A stretch of 64,000 nucleotides of DNA from Bacillus pseudomycoides (GCF_022811845.1 NZ_CP064266.1:3968001-4032000), one strand, 5' to 3'. Shown: positions 17,121-26,827, numbered from the stretch's first letter. The notes: generated from the letters alone by a model not told the origin. Numbers and translations are program-made.

Positions 17121-17612
17121 ATGTATAAACAAACTTTATGTTTTATCAAAAAAAACAATGAATTACTTATGCTAAACCGTGAAAGCTCTCCTTTAAAAGG
17201 GTTATGGAATGGGGTAGGAGGAAAAGTAGAAAATGGAGAGACTCCTTTGGAATGTATAATTCGAGAAATAAAAGAAGAGACCGGTATTACTCTAGATACA
17301 GTCGAATATAAAGGGATTATTACATGGAACGTTGATAATTCGTACTCAGGTGGTTTATTTGTTTTTATTGCTGAAGTATCTGATACATATTTATATAATA
17401 CTCCTAAAAAAACAGAAGAAGGTATTCTAGACTGGAAAAAGATTTCTTGGACTATAGATAATAAGAACTTAGGAGTTGGTGAGATGATACCAGCATACTT
17501 ACCAATCTTGCTAAACGATCAAAACAAATACGAGCATGCATGCATAATCTCTAATGGTAAATTAGTTGGATACACATATAAAGAGTTAGATTCTACTTTG
17601 TTAACCGTGTGA
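17121..17612 (+). CDS. NUDIX hydrolase, MutT/8-oxo-dGTPase-like
   Basis: A 163-residue NUDIX protein beginning YKQTLCFIKKNNELLMLNRE and containing NGVGGKVENGETPLECIIRE then EETGI, a perfect NUDIX box with the G-G-K-V-E-N-G-E form used by 8-oxo-dGTP diphosphatases. AAGGGGGAT precedes the ATG. It may sanitise oxidised nucleotides. It is an isolated gene. Confidence 0.85.
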   Translation: MYKQTLCFIKKNNELLMLNRESSPLKGLWNGVGGKVENGETPLECIIREIKEETGITLDTVEYKGIITWNVDNSYSGGLFVFIAEVSDTYLYNTPKKTEEGILDWKKISWTIDNKNLGVGEMIPAYLPILLNDQNKYEHACIISNGKLVGYTYKELDSTLLTV

Positions 17613-18126
17613 ATATCTATTTTTAAATAAACAAAAACCTGAGTATTAAGTTGGTATATTTATGTCACTCTACAAGGAAGGGGGATTCTAACGAATAAAA
17701 TAATTTACTTCCTTTTACAGTTAACATAATATATATTATCAGAAGTTATATAAGAGAAAGGTTTTCATATCTCTAAAAGCAAGTAAACTATACAAATTGA
17801 GATGGAAGAGAAATATTTAGTGAGATTTTCGCTATATGTTATTTATGCTCATTTTAGAATTAAATTCGCTAAGATTTCACGCAGCAATTTTTTGAATCAA
17901 AAATCTCAAAGATTAAATTTTACAATGCCAGCTATAAATTTTGATTGAATTTATTTCAATGAACGATTTTTACTTATATAAATCCTTATAAGTTTACGTA
18001 TGTTAATTGAAGCATTTATACGTGTTATAATCTCTAATCACATCCCGTTTATTGAATATACTTAAAATTTAGCGCTACATCATTTTTATATCACTTGCTA
18101 TAATTTTCATGTTAGTTAACATAATT
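17613..18126. other. intergenic region without recognised genes
   Basis: About 510 bases of AT-rich sequence. A GGAAGGGGG at about 17677 resembles a ribosome binding site but no start or frame follows it. Nothing else is supported. Confidence 0.5.
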
Positions 18127-18173
18127 CGTATATTAAAAATCTCCTACTTTTTAGGAAGATTTTTTAATATACG
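18127..18173. terminator. hairpin at the 3' end of the XRE/peptidase relic
   Basis: CGTATATTAAAAATCTCCT (18127-18145) pairs almost perfectly with AGGAAGATTTTTTAATATACG (18153-18173). It includes the stop region of the minus-strand relic and probably ends its transcript. Confidence 0.6.
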
Positions 18174-19096
18174 ATCTGAATTGCTTGTTGTGTTGCTTCT
18201 GGCAATGTATACTGCTGCATCATTTTTTCTATTTTTGCTAAATTAATAACATTACTCCGCTCTATCTTATACGAATCAATGCCCAATGCTTCAAATTCTT
18301 TATGATAATCCAATTTCTGGTCAAAATACTTCTCGATTGTAGAGTAATGAATTAACTGCAGTTCATATAGACAAATTAATATTGTTTTAAAAAGCGCCTG
18401 AAAACGACGCATACAAAGAAATATTTTATGTAATGTTGTTTCCGCATTATTTTCAAAACTATTATAAAAAGTAATTAATTCATGCTGATCGATTAAGAGT
18501 AATGAAGCAAAATAATCGGCTTTTCTTTCAGTGTGACTTTTTTCAAGGCCTGCAGTATCTGTAGAACGAATAAAACCACCCAAAGACTGATCTTGAATCG
18601 GTGCTTCAATCAAAAAATGTTACGTCGCAATATATTTTTTAGCGCCTTCAATCATTGTCCAGCCTTTTGGATGGTAATGTTACAAATATTTTCTCATTAA
18701 ATTTTCTATTTCTAATTTAATTATTTTATTTTCCTCAATAATTTGTGGGAGATCTACAAACTGAATTTCAGGCATGTGAGTCCCCCTATTATATATTTCA
18801 ATGAGATCACAAAGTTTTGTTAATTGCCGTAGTCCCTCTTCCCCACTATCTGATAGCATTTCACCTGCTGAAAATAGAAAAGCATGTTCTTCTTGATTTT
18901 TAACAGCATTACAAGAATCCTCTTTCATAAAAAATGTATGTTCATGTCCCAAACAGTCAGCTAAGTTTGCAACAAAATCGTAAATTCCATTCGTTCTTTT
19001 TCCATTTAGATAATCCGAAAAGTTTGATTCAGACATACCTAGCCTCTTAGCTAAACGTTTTCTTTTCAGTCCTTCTGCCTCAATATATCGATTCAT
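18164..19096 (-). pseudogene. XRE regulator fused to an ImmA/IrrE-like peptidase remnant
   Basis: Two minus-strand frames, 19096-18680 and 18613-18164, are in the same reading frame and separated by two TAA codons with sensible coding (HPKGWTMIEGAKKYIAT) between. The first part has an XRE helix-turn-helix (KRLAKRLGMSESNFSDYLNGKR, residues 12-34; cited here by its core SESNFSDYLNGKR). The second part has HTERKADYFASLLLI, the helix that follows the HExxH site in ImmA/IrrE metallopeptidases. The HExxH itself is missing, and KYIAT-stop-HFLIEAP may be its decayed place. No ribosome binding site is seen before ATG 19096. This is probably a dead regulator of a lost mobile element; the family call for the second half is tentative. 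Confidence 0.5.
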
Positions 19097-19132
19097 ATTC
19101 TGTACAACAAGTGGTAGGCTTATGAGAAAACA

Positions 19133-19540
19133 CTAAAAATCTGTTTTCGCTCTCATCTTTTGTGCAGTTGGTGGGCACAATAAATTATGTTCTGAAACTT
19201 TTTTATTTATAGTTTCAATTAGCTTTACTGTTTCTTCAGAATCTGTAATCTCTTTCAATTTTTCTTTTAAATGATCAATTTCCTTCGAAAGCTCAATCCA
19301 TCTAGGTAAAACATGGTTATCTTTTAACGTTTTATAAAGCTGCTTTTCAGGATTATAAGAAAGATTTTTATCAATATTAAGTGGCTTCCCCTTACCAGGT
19401 AAATCATCAAAAGCTCCTGATTTTTCTGCACGCTTTATGATAGAACTAATATGATCCTCGTACGTGTAAGACCAAACCTTCTCGTCCTTTACTAAAATCT
19501 CTTGTTTTTTTAACGCTTTATCTATATCCTTTTGATTCAT
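19133..19540 (-). CDS. DUF1992 (DnaJ-homologue subfamily C member 28-like) protein
   Basis: A 135-residue hydrophilic protein. The central GAFDDLPGKGKPLNID motif at about residues 42-57 is diagnostic for DUF1992, and the flanking helices are charged. Function is unknown. GGAAGAGGGAAAA precedes the ATG. It lies 21 bases after the Fes-like gene in the same direction, so the two may share a transcript. Confidence 0.88.
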   Translation of the reverse strand: MNQKDIDKALKKQEILVKDEKVWSYTYEDHISSIIKRAEKSGAFDDLPGKGKPLNIDKNLSYNPEKQLYKTLKDNHVLPRWIELSKEIDHLKEKLKEITDSEETVKLIETINKKVSEHNLLCPPTAQKMRAKTDF

Positions 19541-19561
19541 ATTTTCCCTCTTCCCTTCTTG

Positions 19562-20755
19562 TTAAGATAAAGCTCTTGAATGTTTTAACGATAATATTCC
19601 CTCAGCAAGTTGCTCTCGCCACCAGATTTCGTCATGACCACCATGAAACTCATTATAGGTAATCTGATACTCCTTTTCTCCAAGTGTCTTAGATAGGCTT
19701 CTATTAGCCTTTAAAAGCCGTTCATTTTCAAGCGTACCAGCTGCCATATACATACGTAATCGCAATGCATGATGAATTGATAAAAATTGCTTCTCAATCC
19801 AAGGAAGATTATCTTCATACCCGTCCTTTTTCCAATGCACAGAACCTGACAATGACAGCACATTTCCGAAAGTGTGAGGATTCTTAAGTGCTGCATAAAA
19901 CGCCGCTAGACCACCTAAACTTAAACCAGCAATTGTTGCATGCGCCGGATCCTTATATACATGATATTTTGTTTGAATCCAAGGAAGTAGTTCTTCTATT
20001 AAAAATGCATTCATCTTGTCGTTATAAGTAAGCTCATTTAATCGATCTACATGCTCAATGCCAATAACAATACAAGAAGGGATTTTTTGTTTATGTATGA
20101 GATGCTCGAGTGTTGCTGGTGCTGAAAGATTTTGCATAAATGTATTTCCATTAAATGCTATAAGAAGATCTTGGAGAGTGACAGTGTGAGAATAATTATG
20201 AGGTGTGTAAACATATATTTTTCGTGTATTACCTAAAATAGAGCTGTAAAAGGAATACGTTTCGATTTCTCCCTTAAAATTATCATGATGAGGAGAATAT
20301 CTATCATACTGCATTTCCATCCCCATTTCTAAAACAGATGCTTTATCTGTTCCTTTCCCAAATATATTCCTGTTAAATGAATCTAACTGATACTGTTTGC
20401 TACGCGCTATCCAATCGTGTTCAAAATGATCATTAACTGAAAAGTGATAGGTAGAAATAAACGTTTCATTCGTTCTAAATGTTTTGTACCATACGTTTGT
20501 ATCTAAAAGTTGTTCGAGTTGATTAGAATTGAGCTCCCAACCAGGATAACTACCAAATATATATACATTTTCTGTGTCTTCATTTCCTATCCATATGTAA
20601 GTAATAAGGTGATACTGATTATTCATTGGACAAGTTTCTATAAACGGTGTTCCATTTGCTTTGAGCTCATCTAAAAACGTATGAAAAGCTTGTGTATCTC
20701 CATTGCTTAATTGATCTGTAAGCTCTGTTATCTTGGGGCTTAATATTGACTTCAT
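19562..20755 (-). CDS. enterochelin esterase (Fes)-like alpha/beta hydrolase
   Basis: A 397-residue protein with an N-terminal beta-sandwich (FGSYPGWELNSNQ, DUF3327-like) and a C-terminal esterase-D type hydrolase. The nucleophile elbow is AGLSLGGLAAF, and FHGGHDEIWW supplies the His. This is the layout of Fes/IroD-type enzymes that hydrolyse iron-loaded catecholate siderophores. There are no siderophore genes near, so another ester is possible. I chose the second Met, ATG 20755, since GGAGGGAAAAGGA precedes it. Confidence 0.82.
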   Translation of the reverse strand: MKSILSPKITELTDQLSNGDTQAFHTFLDELKANGTPFIETCPMNNQYHLITYIWIGNEDTENVYIFGSYPGWELNSNQLEQLLDTNVWYKTFRTNETFISTYHFSVNDHFEHDWIARSKQYQLDSFNRNIFGKGTDKASVLEMGMEMQYDRYSPHHDNFKGEIETYSFYSSILGNTRKIYVYTPHNYSHTVTLQDLLIAFNGNTFMQNLSAPATLEHLIHKQKIPSCIVIGIEHVDRLNELTYNDKMNAFLIEELLPWIQTKYHVYKDPAHATIAGLSLGGLAAFYAALKNPHTFGNVLSLSGSVHWKKDGYEDNLPWIEKQFLSIHHALRLRMYMAAGTLENERLLKANRSLSKTLGEKEYQITYNEFHGGHDEIWWREQLAEGILSLKHSRALS

Positions 20756-20846
20756 TCCTTTTCCCTCCTTCACCGCATTATATTAACACTTCTTTTTTTG
20801 TAAATAAATTCCTATATAAACAATGTACTAATGTTGTATATTTTAT

Positions 20847-20890
20847 GAACAAAAAACACACAAACGATATAGTCTGTGTGTTTTTTGTTC
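20847..20890. terminator. bidirectional terminator
   Basis: A 16-bp perfect stem GAACAAAAAACACACA / TGTGTGTTTTTTGTTC after the patatin gene. Confidence 0.85.
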
Positions 20891-20901
20891 ACCAATAGTA
20901 A

Positions 20902-21753
20902 TCATCTCTCTATCCATTCTAATAACTGCTCATACTGATTCTTTGCATCCTGATACCCAAGATTATATAAATCAACAAGCTTATCTTTATTTCTTTCAAT
21001 CCCACTAACAGGAAGCTGCATACTTGGTTGAATTACAAAAAAGTTTTCTTTTTGTTCATCTAAAGACATGTATAAAATGCTCTCATTATAAAACCGATAA
21101 TGCTCTACTAAAAGCTTAGAGACTTTCGGGTATCGTCTATATAAATATTTAGCCATAGGCGAAAACCTATTACGTTTTTTCACATATCCTTCCGGTTTCG
21201 TCATAATAACAACATTCTTTTTATATCCGTCTTTTTGCGCTTTTCGAACAGGAATAGGATCAATGATTCCTCCGTCTAAAAGTTTTTTACCATCATAGTC
21301 TACAGCTGGAGCGATAAATGGTACAGAACTTGATGCACGGATGATTTTCAATATATCATCCCCGCGCTCTTGCTTACTATAATAAACAGCTTGTCCTGTC
21401 TCACAATCTGTTGTTCCAATTACAAACTGCTCATTTGTATGTAAAAAAGTTTGGAAATCAAACGGCACAATTTTATTAGGTACTTCATCAAAAAGAAAAT
21501 CCATACCAAACAATTCTCGTTTTCGTATAAAATTCCGATAAGATATATAGCGATGATCAGACACTAACTCTGTATTTACTTTTTTATTTCTTCCCTTTTG
21601 ACGAGACAAATAAGTTGCTCCCATGCATGCTCCTGCTGATACGCCAACTACATATGGGAAAAATAATTCCTTTTCCATAAAATACTCCAGTACTCCTGCC
21701 GTATATAACCCTTTCATACCTCCGCCTTCTAATACTAAACCGATATTTTTCAT
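20902..21753 (-). CDS. patatin-like phospholipase
   Basis: A 283-residue patatin protein. The anion hole LVLEGGGMKGLY is at residues 5-16, the nucleophile GVSAGAC near 38-44, and the catalytic Asp in LDGGIIDPIPV near 158. All family motifs are intact, so it is probably an active lipid acyl hydrolase of the cytosol or inner membrane face. AGAGGGAG precedes the ATG. It ends at a strong terminator. Confidence 0.9.
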   Translation of the reverse strand: MKNIGLVLEGGGMKGLYTAGVLEYFMEKELFFPYVVGVSAGACMGATYLSRQKGRNKKVNTELVSDHRYISYRNFIRKRELFGMDFLFDEVPNKIVPFDFQTFLHTNEQFVIGTTDCETGQAVYYSKQERGDDILKIIRASSSVPFIAPAVDYDGKKLLDGGIIDPIPVRKAQKDGYKKNVVIMTKPEGYVKKRNRFSPMAKYLYRRYPKVSKLLVEHYRFYNESILYMSLDEQKENFFVIQPSMQLPVSGIERNKDKLVDLYNLGYQDAKNQYEQLLEWIER

Positions 21754-21945
21754 TTATAACTCCCTCTGCACTTGTTTCTTGATTTTATAAACAAGTATAT
21801 TTTAGCACAAGATATTATGATGAAGTGTTAATAAATTCATTGCATTTTTTTTGAAAAGCTCTTGCTTCATTGTAAGAATCTCTTATTCTATAACGTGATA
21901 CAATAAAAGAAACTCATTCCACAGATTATAAAGGAGGAATTTCAT

Positions 21946-22323
21946 ATGGGTTTATTTAGCGGTATTTTAGGAAATGCATCTGATACAAGTGCAGAAAATG
22001 TTGAGCGTGACTTAGAAAAGATTATGCTTAATAATGAACAAGTTGAGTATGCGTATAAATTGATCCGAGATTTAATTGTATTTACAAATCGACGAATGAT
22101 TTTAGTAGATAAACAAGGGGTAACTGGTAAGAAAACAGAATATCATTCTATTCCTTATAAAAGTATTACACAATTCAGCATCGAAACAGCAGGTCATTTT
22201 GATTTAGATGCTGAACTTAAAATTTGGATATCTGGTATGCATGAACCAATCACAAAAGAATTTAAAGGTGATGACAGTATTTTAAGTGTTCAAAAAGCAT
22301 TAGTAAATTACACAACAAAATAA
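21946..22323 (+). CDS. bacterial PH domain protein
   Basis: A 125-residue protein that fits the bacterial pleckstrin homology family (bPH_1): EQVEYAYKLIRDLIVFTNRRMILVD gives the two first strands (key part DLIVFTNRRMILVDKQG), followed by KKTEYHSIPYKSI and a C-terminal helix. It is cytosolic. Role unknown; relatives are induced by stress in Bacillus. AAAGGAGG precedes the ATG. Confidence 0.82.
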   Translation: MGLFSGILGNASDTSAENVERDLEKIMLNNEQVEYAYKLIRDLIVFTNRRMILVDKQGVTGKKTEYHSIPYKSITQFSIETAGHFDLDAELKIWISGMHEPITKEFKGDDSILSVQKALVNYTTK

Positions 22324-22422
22324 CTATAATTTGTATATTTATACAAAAATAAAAATATAAACCCCGTGTTTTTGGAAGAAAATACGTCAGTTTCTTTTAA
22401 AAATACAAAAATTATTTAAAGG

Positions 22423-22530
22423 TTGTACGATAAAACAAACGATAAACAAATTAGGCAAATAGCAATGGAATTAATTGAAGTAGAAGAAGATAGTAAATAT
22501 CGAAAAAAATATTTGTCCGTATGGAAATGA
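22423..22530 (+). pseudogene. short unrecognised fragment
   Basis: From TTG 22423 to TGA 22528 a 35-codon frame reads LYDKTNDKQIRQIAMELI then EVEEDSKYRKKYLSVWK. It is protein-like but lacks a ribosome binding site and looks like the end of a lost gene. Confidence 0.25.
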
Positions 22531-22585
22531 ATAATCGAGCGCTCTTGTCGCGTTTATATTTATTATGAACTAGAGCATTTAAGGC

Positions 22586-22643
22586 CTAACAAAGGGATAG
22601 ACAATACAGACTTACTCTGTTTTATCTATCCCTTTGTTTTTTT
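22586..22643. terminator. terminator between convergent genes
   Basis: AACAAAGGGATAGA (22588-22601) pairs with TCTATCCCTTTGTT (22625-22638), with an inner ACAG/CTGT pair and a long T run on the plus strand. Confidence 0.85.
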
Positions 22644-23115
22644 ACAATGTCTTCTTATAATAAACAAGCGTTGTATGATCGTTCAATTTCTTTTTTATCC
22701 CCGTTTGGATGTAACCCATTTTTTCATATAGATAACAATTACGTTCTTCCTCTAAAATTGTAGCCAATTCCCAACTCGTTGCTTGTGGAAACATATTTTC
22801 TATTAAAATGATTGCTTTCTGGGCTATTCCTTTCCCATGATAATTAGGCAGAATAAACATAGGACTAATCCAGAATTGTGTCGTCTTCTCTTTCCAAAAT
22901 ACACAAATAGCACCCACAAAGGTATTATCAACTAATATTTTATAAAATCCGCCATTAGGGTGATTTATTCTTTCTATTACTTTATCGATCGTTTCATTGG
23001 CAGGATTCGTTTTATAGTCTTTGTATTTTTCTAATAACGGTTGAAACGCTTGTATTTGAATAGCAAAAATAGATTCTGCATCAAAATCTATTGCCCTTTC
23101 TAATGTTACTTCCAT
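22642..23115 (-). CDS. GNAT acetyltransferase
   Basis: A 157-residue GNAT protein starting MEVTLERAIDFDAESIF. Motif A is FILPNYHGKGIAQKAI, with the acetyl-CoA loop HGKGIAQ; motif B is NCYLYEKMGY. The start at 23115 lies 6 bases after the bstA stop codon, so the two are one operon; a longer frame into bstA has no support. Substrate unknown. Confidence 0.82.
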   Translation of the reverse strand: MEVTLERAIDFDAESIFAIQIQAFQPLLEKYKDYKTNPANETIDKVIERINHPNGGFYKILVDNTFVGAICVFWKEKTTQFWISPMFILPNYHGKGIAQKAIILIENMFPQATSWELATILEEERNCYLYEKMGYIQTGIKKKLNDHTTLVYYKKTL

Positions 23116-23120
23116 AGCAC

Positions 23121-23642
23121 TTACCAACCTAACCGTTCTCGTAAAGAAGTAATATGCGCCGTATGATGACGACCGTGCCATGCATATAATCCAATTGCCA
23201 CCTCTAGTTTTGTTTCACCTGATTCTGGATGATTAAAAGTTTTTTCAAGATCTGCCTGTTCTAAAGAATTTAATAAATTTACCCATCTTTTATGTAATGA
23301 ATCTAATAATACAAGAGAAACATCTACAGGTAATTTTGAGTCAGGGAGTTCTGCCCACTTCTCTTCCATATACGGCTTAATTGTTGGGTTATTTTCTGTA
23401 AGAGCTAATTTAAAACGAATATAACTATTCATGTGACTATCAACAACATGATGAGCAACTTGCCGTACTGTCCATCCACCCTTTCGATATGGTGTATCTA
23501 GTTGATCCTTATCTAGATCTCTAATTGCTTTTGTTAATTCTTTAGGAAGAGTGTCAATTTCTTGGATCCATTTCTCTACCATTTCTTCTGTAATATTTCC
23601 TTCATGAGTAAACTGTCCAATTGGATAACGTAAGTCCTTCAT
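23121..23642 (-). CDS. bstA: bacillithiol transferase BstA/YfiT-like DinB protein
   Basis: A 173-residue DinB-fold protein matching YfiT/BstA. The metal-binding histidines are visible: [12 protein letters not shown] at residues 59-70 and WHGRHHTAH at 155-163. YfiT-type proteins of Firmicutes transfer bacillithiol to electrophiles such as antibiotics or toxic metabolites. GGGGAACAATGCA precedes the ATG. It sits between two acetyltransferase genes in a compact minus-strand operon, which suggests a small detoxification group. Confidence 0.85.
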   Translation of the reverse strand: MKDLRYPIGQFTHEGNITEEMVEKWIQEIDTLPKELTKAIRDLDKDQLDTPYRKGGWTVRQVAHHVVDSHMNSYIRFKLALTENNPTIKPYMEEKWAELPDSKLPVDVSLVLLDSLHKRWVNLLNSLEQADLEKTFNHPESGETKLEVAIGLYAWHGRHHTAHITSLRERLGW

Positions 23643-23674
23643 TGCATTGTTCCCCTTTTGTTTTTAAATTTCTT

Positions 23675-24184
23675 TTATAGTATTTTAATGTGTTTCCAAA
23701 CGTAATGAATGAAATCATTTAACTCTGTAGCTTTTTTATTAATTGCGGTACGTGAAAAGCCACTTTTTTCTAATACTATTTGTGAAGCAATGTTGGTATT
23801 TGTTGTCTTTGCATGAATTTCAGTAATTTGCTCGTTTACTGCTTGATTTAGGAGTAATTGAACAGCCTTACTTGCAATTCCTTTGCCGACAAAATCTTTT
23901 CCTACACGATAACCAAGATATCCTAACTGTCCATCTTTCTCTATGTCTACTAAGTTTATTCGACCTACAATTGTTTTTTCCATATTCCGTATGAGATAGA
24001 AAGAGGAAATGCCTTCTTTTTGTTCCTTTAACAATTCATCGTGTTTGCACTGAAACGTCTCATACTCATAGTAATCCTCACCACGACTTGGTACCATCTT
24101 TTCAAAAAAAGCTCTGTTATAACACTCGAAAGCAAACAATTCTTCTGCATCTTGTTCCTTTAATTTTTCTATGTATATTTCCAT
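23675..24184 (-). CDS. GNAT acetyltransferase, RimJ/RimL-type
   Basis: A 169-residue GNAT protein. YLGYRVGKDFVGKGIASKAV gives motif A, with the acetyl-CoA loop VGKGIAS, and NIASQIVLEKSGF motif B. This pattern is that of RimJ/RimL-like N-acetyltransferases, which acetylate proteins or amino acids. First gene of the operon with bstA and the next GNAT, 32 bases before bstA. AAAAAGGAATGAG precedes the ATG. Confidence 0.83.
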   Translation of the reverse strand: MEIYIEKLKEQDAEELFAFECYNRAFFEKMVPSRGEDYYEYETFQCKHDELLKEQKEGISSFYLIRNMEKTIVGRINLVDIEKDGQLGYLGYRVGKDFVGKGIASKAVQLLLNQAVNEQITEIHAKTTNTNIASQIVLEKSGFSRTAINKKATELNDFIHYVWKHIKIL

Positions 24185-24275
24185 TCATGACTCATTCCTT
24201 TTTTAATCAATTAACTATTATGAATTCGCCATTTCATAGGTAATTTCCTACTGCTTGTAATAGAATTAACTTCCT

Positions 24276-25598
24276 TTATTTTTGTCGAGTTGTAAGAATA
24301 GCAAACCATACCTTTGGATGAAAAAGATGTAGAGGACTACGCATAAGATTCATTACCCTAACTAAACGAATATAAATGTCTGGATTATTCGCAGAAAGCT
24401 GGTATATTTTTTTTGTATACCATTGTTGAAATGGTTGTATAAAAGACTTCTCCCCTTTTATTTTAGGATGACGGAATGCTTCTGTAGTAACCATTTCCCA
24501 CGGCGTTGCAATAATTTTCGAAATCCGTTTATAAAAGTTACGAGTAAACCCTTTCTCTAACATTTTTCGATTCTTTAAACACATTTGTAATTCTTCAGCT
24601 TCCATAGCAGCAACAGAAATTCCTTGTCCAAAAACTGGATCAAAGCGACAATGAGCATCTCCAATTATTAAAAACCTTTCTGGCATATTTTTCACTAAAT
24701 CGAAACGCCGACGAACTTGATAAGGGATCTTGTGTATTTTTATATCTGTAATCGGTTCTGCTTGTTCAAGAAAATGCATGACATCTGGCGCAGGTAACTT
24801 ATGAGCAAATGCAAGGAACTCTTCATCTGTTTTTGGCGCATTCTCATTGGCGTATCCGCTAAAAGTCACGAAATAACGATTGTCTTCAATGGTTTGAATA
24901 AAGGCGCCATAAGGATTTTCAGGAAAGCTAGGAGAAATAAGTAAATTGCACCAATCAGGATATTCATTTTGTTTTAAACGGAATACCCTAGTTGCGTAAA
25001 ATAATTGAATCCATACTTTTTCTTCTTTTACTTCTATGCCATATGTTTCTAACCATTCTATATTTTTTGAACCGAATCCACTTGCATCCACAACTAGTTC
25101 TGCGTGTAAATTTTCTTTACTTCCTGTCTTCATGCACCGCACTTTTACTCCAAAAACCTTGTTATGCTGCTGATTGATTATCAACTGTTCAACCATTGTT
25201 TCATATTTTGTTGTAATATTAGTTACTTCACTCATTCTTTTTTGTATATGCCACTCAAGCATAGGGCGACTCTGTTGAACCGCATTCAACTCTCCAATAA
25301 ATGGTTGTTTCCATAAACCAAAATGATGCCATTTCAAATCTCCAGTAAAATTATTTACGATACCACCATCTTCTTTTAATTGGTTCATAATTGCCGGGAA
25401 TAATTTCTCAATAGCTTCTTCACCACCCTTTAATAACACATGAGGATGATGAGTTTGAGGTACTCTTTTTCGAGGGCTTTTTTCATTCCACTCTGCGCCT
25501 GCTTCTAAAATAATTACTTCTTGAAAAAAATCAGATAAAGCTTTTGCTGCTAGTTTTCCAGCCATACTTCCACCAATAACGATTGCTTTTTCTAACAT
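24276..25598 (-). CDS. FAD-dependent monooxygenase-like protein
   Basis: A 440-residue flavoprotein. The N-terminal dinucleotide fold has VIGGSMAGKLAAKAL (GGSMAG at 9-14, a variation of GxGxxG seen in halogenase or epoxidase-like proteins), the ribose-binding Glu in VIILEAG, DASGFGSKNIEW in the middle, and the second FAD motif IGDAHCRFDPVFGQGIS near residue 310. No conserved tryptophan-halogenase WxWxIP motif is seen. It may hydroxylate or epoxidise a lipophilic compound. CGGGAGGT precedes the ATG. It stands alone. Confidence 0.82.
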   Translation of the reverse strand: MLEKAIVIGGSMAGKLAAKALSDFFQEVIILEAGAEWNEKSPRKRVPQTHHPHVLLKGGEEAIEKLFPAIMNQLKEDGGIVNNFTGDLKWHHFGLWKQPFIGELNAVQQSRPMLEWHIQKRMSEVTNITTKYETMVEQLIINQQHNKVFGVKVRCMKTGSKENLHAELVVDASGFGSKNIEWLETYGIEVKEEKVWIQLFYATRVFRLKQNEYPDWCNLLISPSFPENPYGAFIQTIEDNRYFVTFSGYANENAPKTDEEFLAFAHKLPAPDVMHFLEQAEPITDIKIHKIPYQVRRRFDLVKNMPERFLIIGDAHCRFDPVFGQGISVAAMEAEELQMCLKNRKMLEKGFTRNFYKRISKIIATPWEMVTTEAFRHPKIKGEKSFIQPFQQWYTKKIYQLSANNPDIYIRLVRVMNLMRSPLHLFHPKVWFAILTTRQK

Positions 25599-25699
25599 TT
25601 TTTACCTCCCGAAAGATATTTCCGCTATTTTCATGATGCTAAAATATAATTTTTCATTTTCCTCTTTATTCTCCTGACATATTTATAGAATCATAAAAT

Positions 25700-25738
25700 A
25701 AAAAATCCTGCTATACAATTGCGCAACAGGATTTTTTT
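25700..25738 (-). terminator. terminator of uppP
   Basis: AAAAATCCTG (25701-25710) pairs with CAGGATTTTT (25727-25736); on the minus strand the hairpin ends in a T run. Confidence 0.7.
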
Positions 25739-25905
25739 ATCAACATTTATTCATCTTTTCCTTTCATTACAAGTACTACATGAGCAAATGGTCAACATGT
25801 AAGTTCACTAAAATAGCGATGTTAGGCTAATCTAATCATGTTCACCAGCAGGATCCAGTATAATATACGCTTACTGCTTAACTGTATTTTTTCAAGGATT
25901 CTTCT

Positions 25906-26685
25906 TTAAAATACGCCAGTGAACTGTAAAGTTAAAATTATAATGCCTAGAGCCCAAACATAATAGGCGAATACTTTAAGAGAATGCTGTTTTAAATATT
26001 GAATCATCCAAGATACTGCGATATATCCGAAAAATGCCGCAGATAAAGTACCAACAATTAGCGATGTACTTGAAATTGTTTCTGCTTTGCCTTGAAATAC
26101 GTCTACAGACTGTAAAATGATTGCTCCAACAATTGCAGGTGTTGACAATAAGAATGAAAAATAAGCCGCTGTTTCACGATCTAGTTTCCTCCAAAGTGCA
26201 GCGACAATTGTCATACCAGAACGAGAGATTGCTGGGAAAATAGCAAACGCTTGAAACGAACCAATAATAAAAGCATCTTGATATGTAATGTCATCCATTT
26301 TCTTACGTCCATTTTTTTGTTTCTCTGCCATATATAAAAACAAACCTGTCACTAAAAACTCCCATCCGATTGTTACACCCGTTTTTGAAATCTCTTCAAA
26401 GAAATCTTTAAATAATAAGCCAATTATAACTGCTGGGATTGTTCCAACAATGAGTAAAAATGTAAGTTTTGAAAGAGGATTTTTAATTAAATAGATAAAC
26501 TCTTTTTTATAATAAATAAACACCGCTAACAGGGTACCAATATGCAGCATCGTGTCTAAAAACAGCCCAGCTTCATCTAAATGAAACAAATGTCTTCCTA
26601 AATACAAGTGTCCAGTACTGCTTATAGGTAAAAATTCCGTTAATCCCTGAATAATTCCTAATATAAAAGCTTCTAACCAGTTCAT
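25906..26685 (-). CDS. uppP: undecaprenyl-diphosphatase UppP (BacA family)
   Basis: A 259-residue, about eight-helix membrane phosphatase that recycles undecaprenyl pyrophosphate for cell wall synthesis. The first conserved motif is QGLTEFLPISSTGHL at residues 13-27 and the second is FPAISRSGMT near 155. The usual second motif is PGxSRSG, so here an Ala takes the first Gly place. Length is close to the family norm. The B. cereus group has several uppP copies, and this variant may be a specialised one linked to bacitracin tolerance. AAAGGAGA precedes the ATG. Confidence 0.9.
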   Translation of the reverse strand: MNWLEAFILGIIQGLTEFLPISSTGHLYLGRHLFHLDEAGLFLDTMLHIGTLLAVFIYYKKEFIYLIKNPLSKLTFLLIVGTIPAVIIGLLFKDFFEEISKTGVTIGWEFLVTGLFLYMAEKQKNGRKKMDDITYQDAFIIGSFQAFAIFPAISRSGMTIVAALWRKLDRETAAYFSFLLSTPAIVGAIILQSVDVFQGKAETISSTSLIVGTLSAAFFGYIAVSWMIQYLKQHSLKVFAYYVWALGIIILTLQFTGVF

Positions 26686-26787
26686 GATTGTCTCCTTTCT
26701 TGTTTGCTTGTACCAGTATATGTTTGTTTTTACCTGTTATGAAAGAAAAGAAAGGTAAAGGAATTCAAGATTTAAGGACTTTTCCAA

Positions 26788-26818
26788 ACAACAAAAAAAG
26801 AGGGTATATACCCTCTTA
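26788..26818 (-). terminator. terminator of the lipoprotein gene
   Basis: AAGAGGGTATATACCCTCTT is a 20-base perfect palindrome at 26798-26817; on the minus strand it is followed by a T run. Confidence 0.75.
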
Positions 26819-26827
26819 ACATAAACT

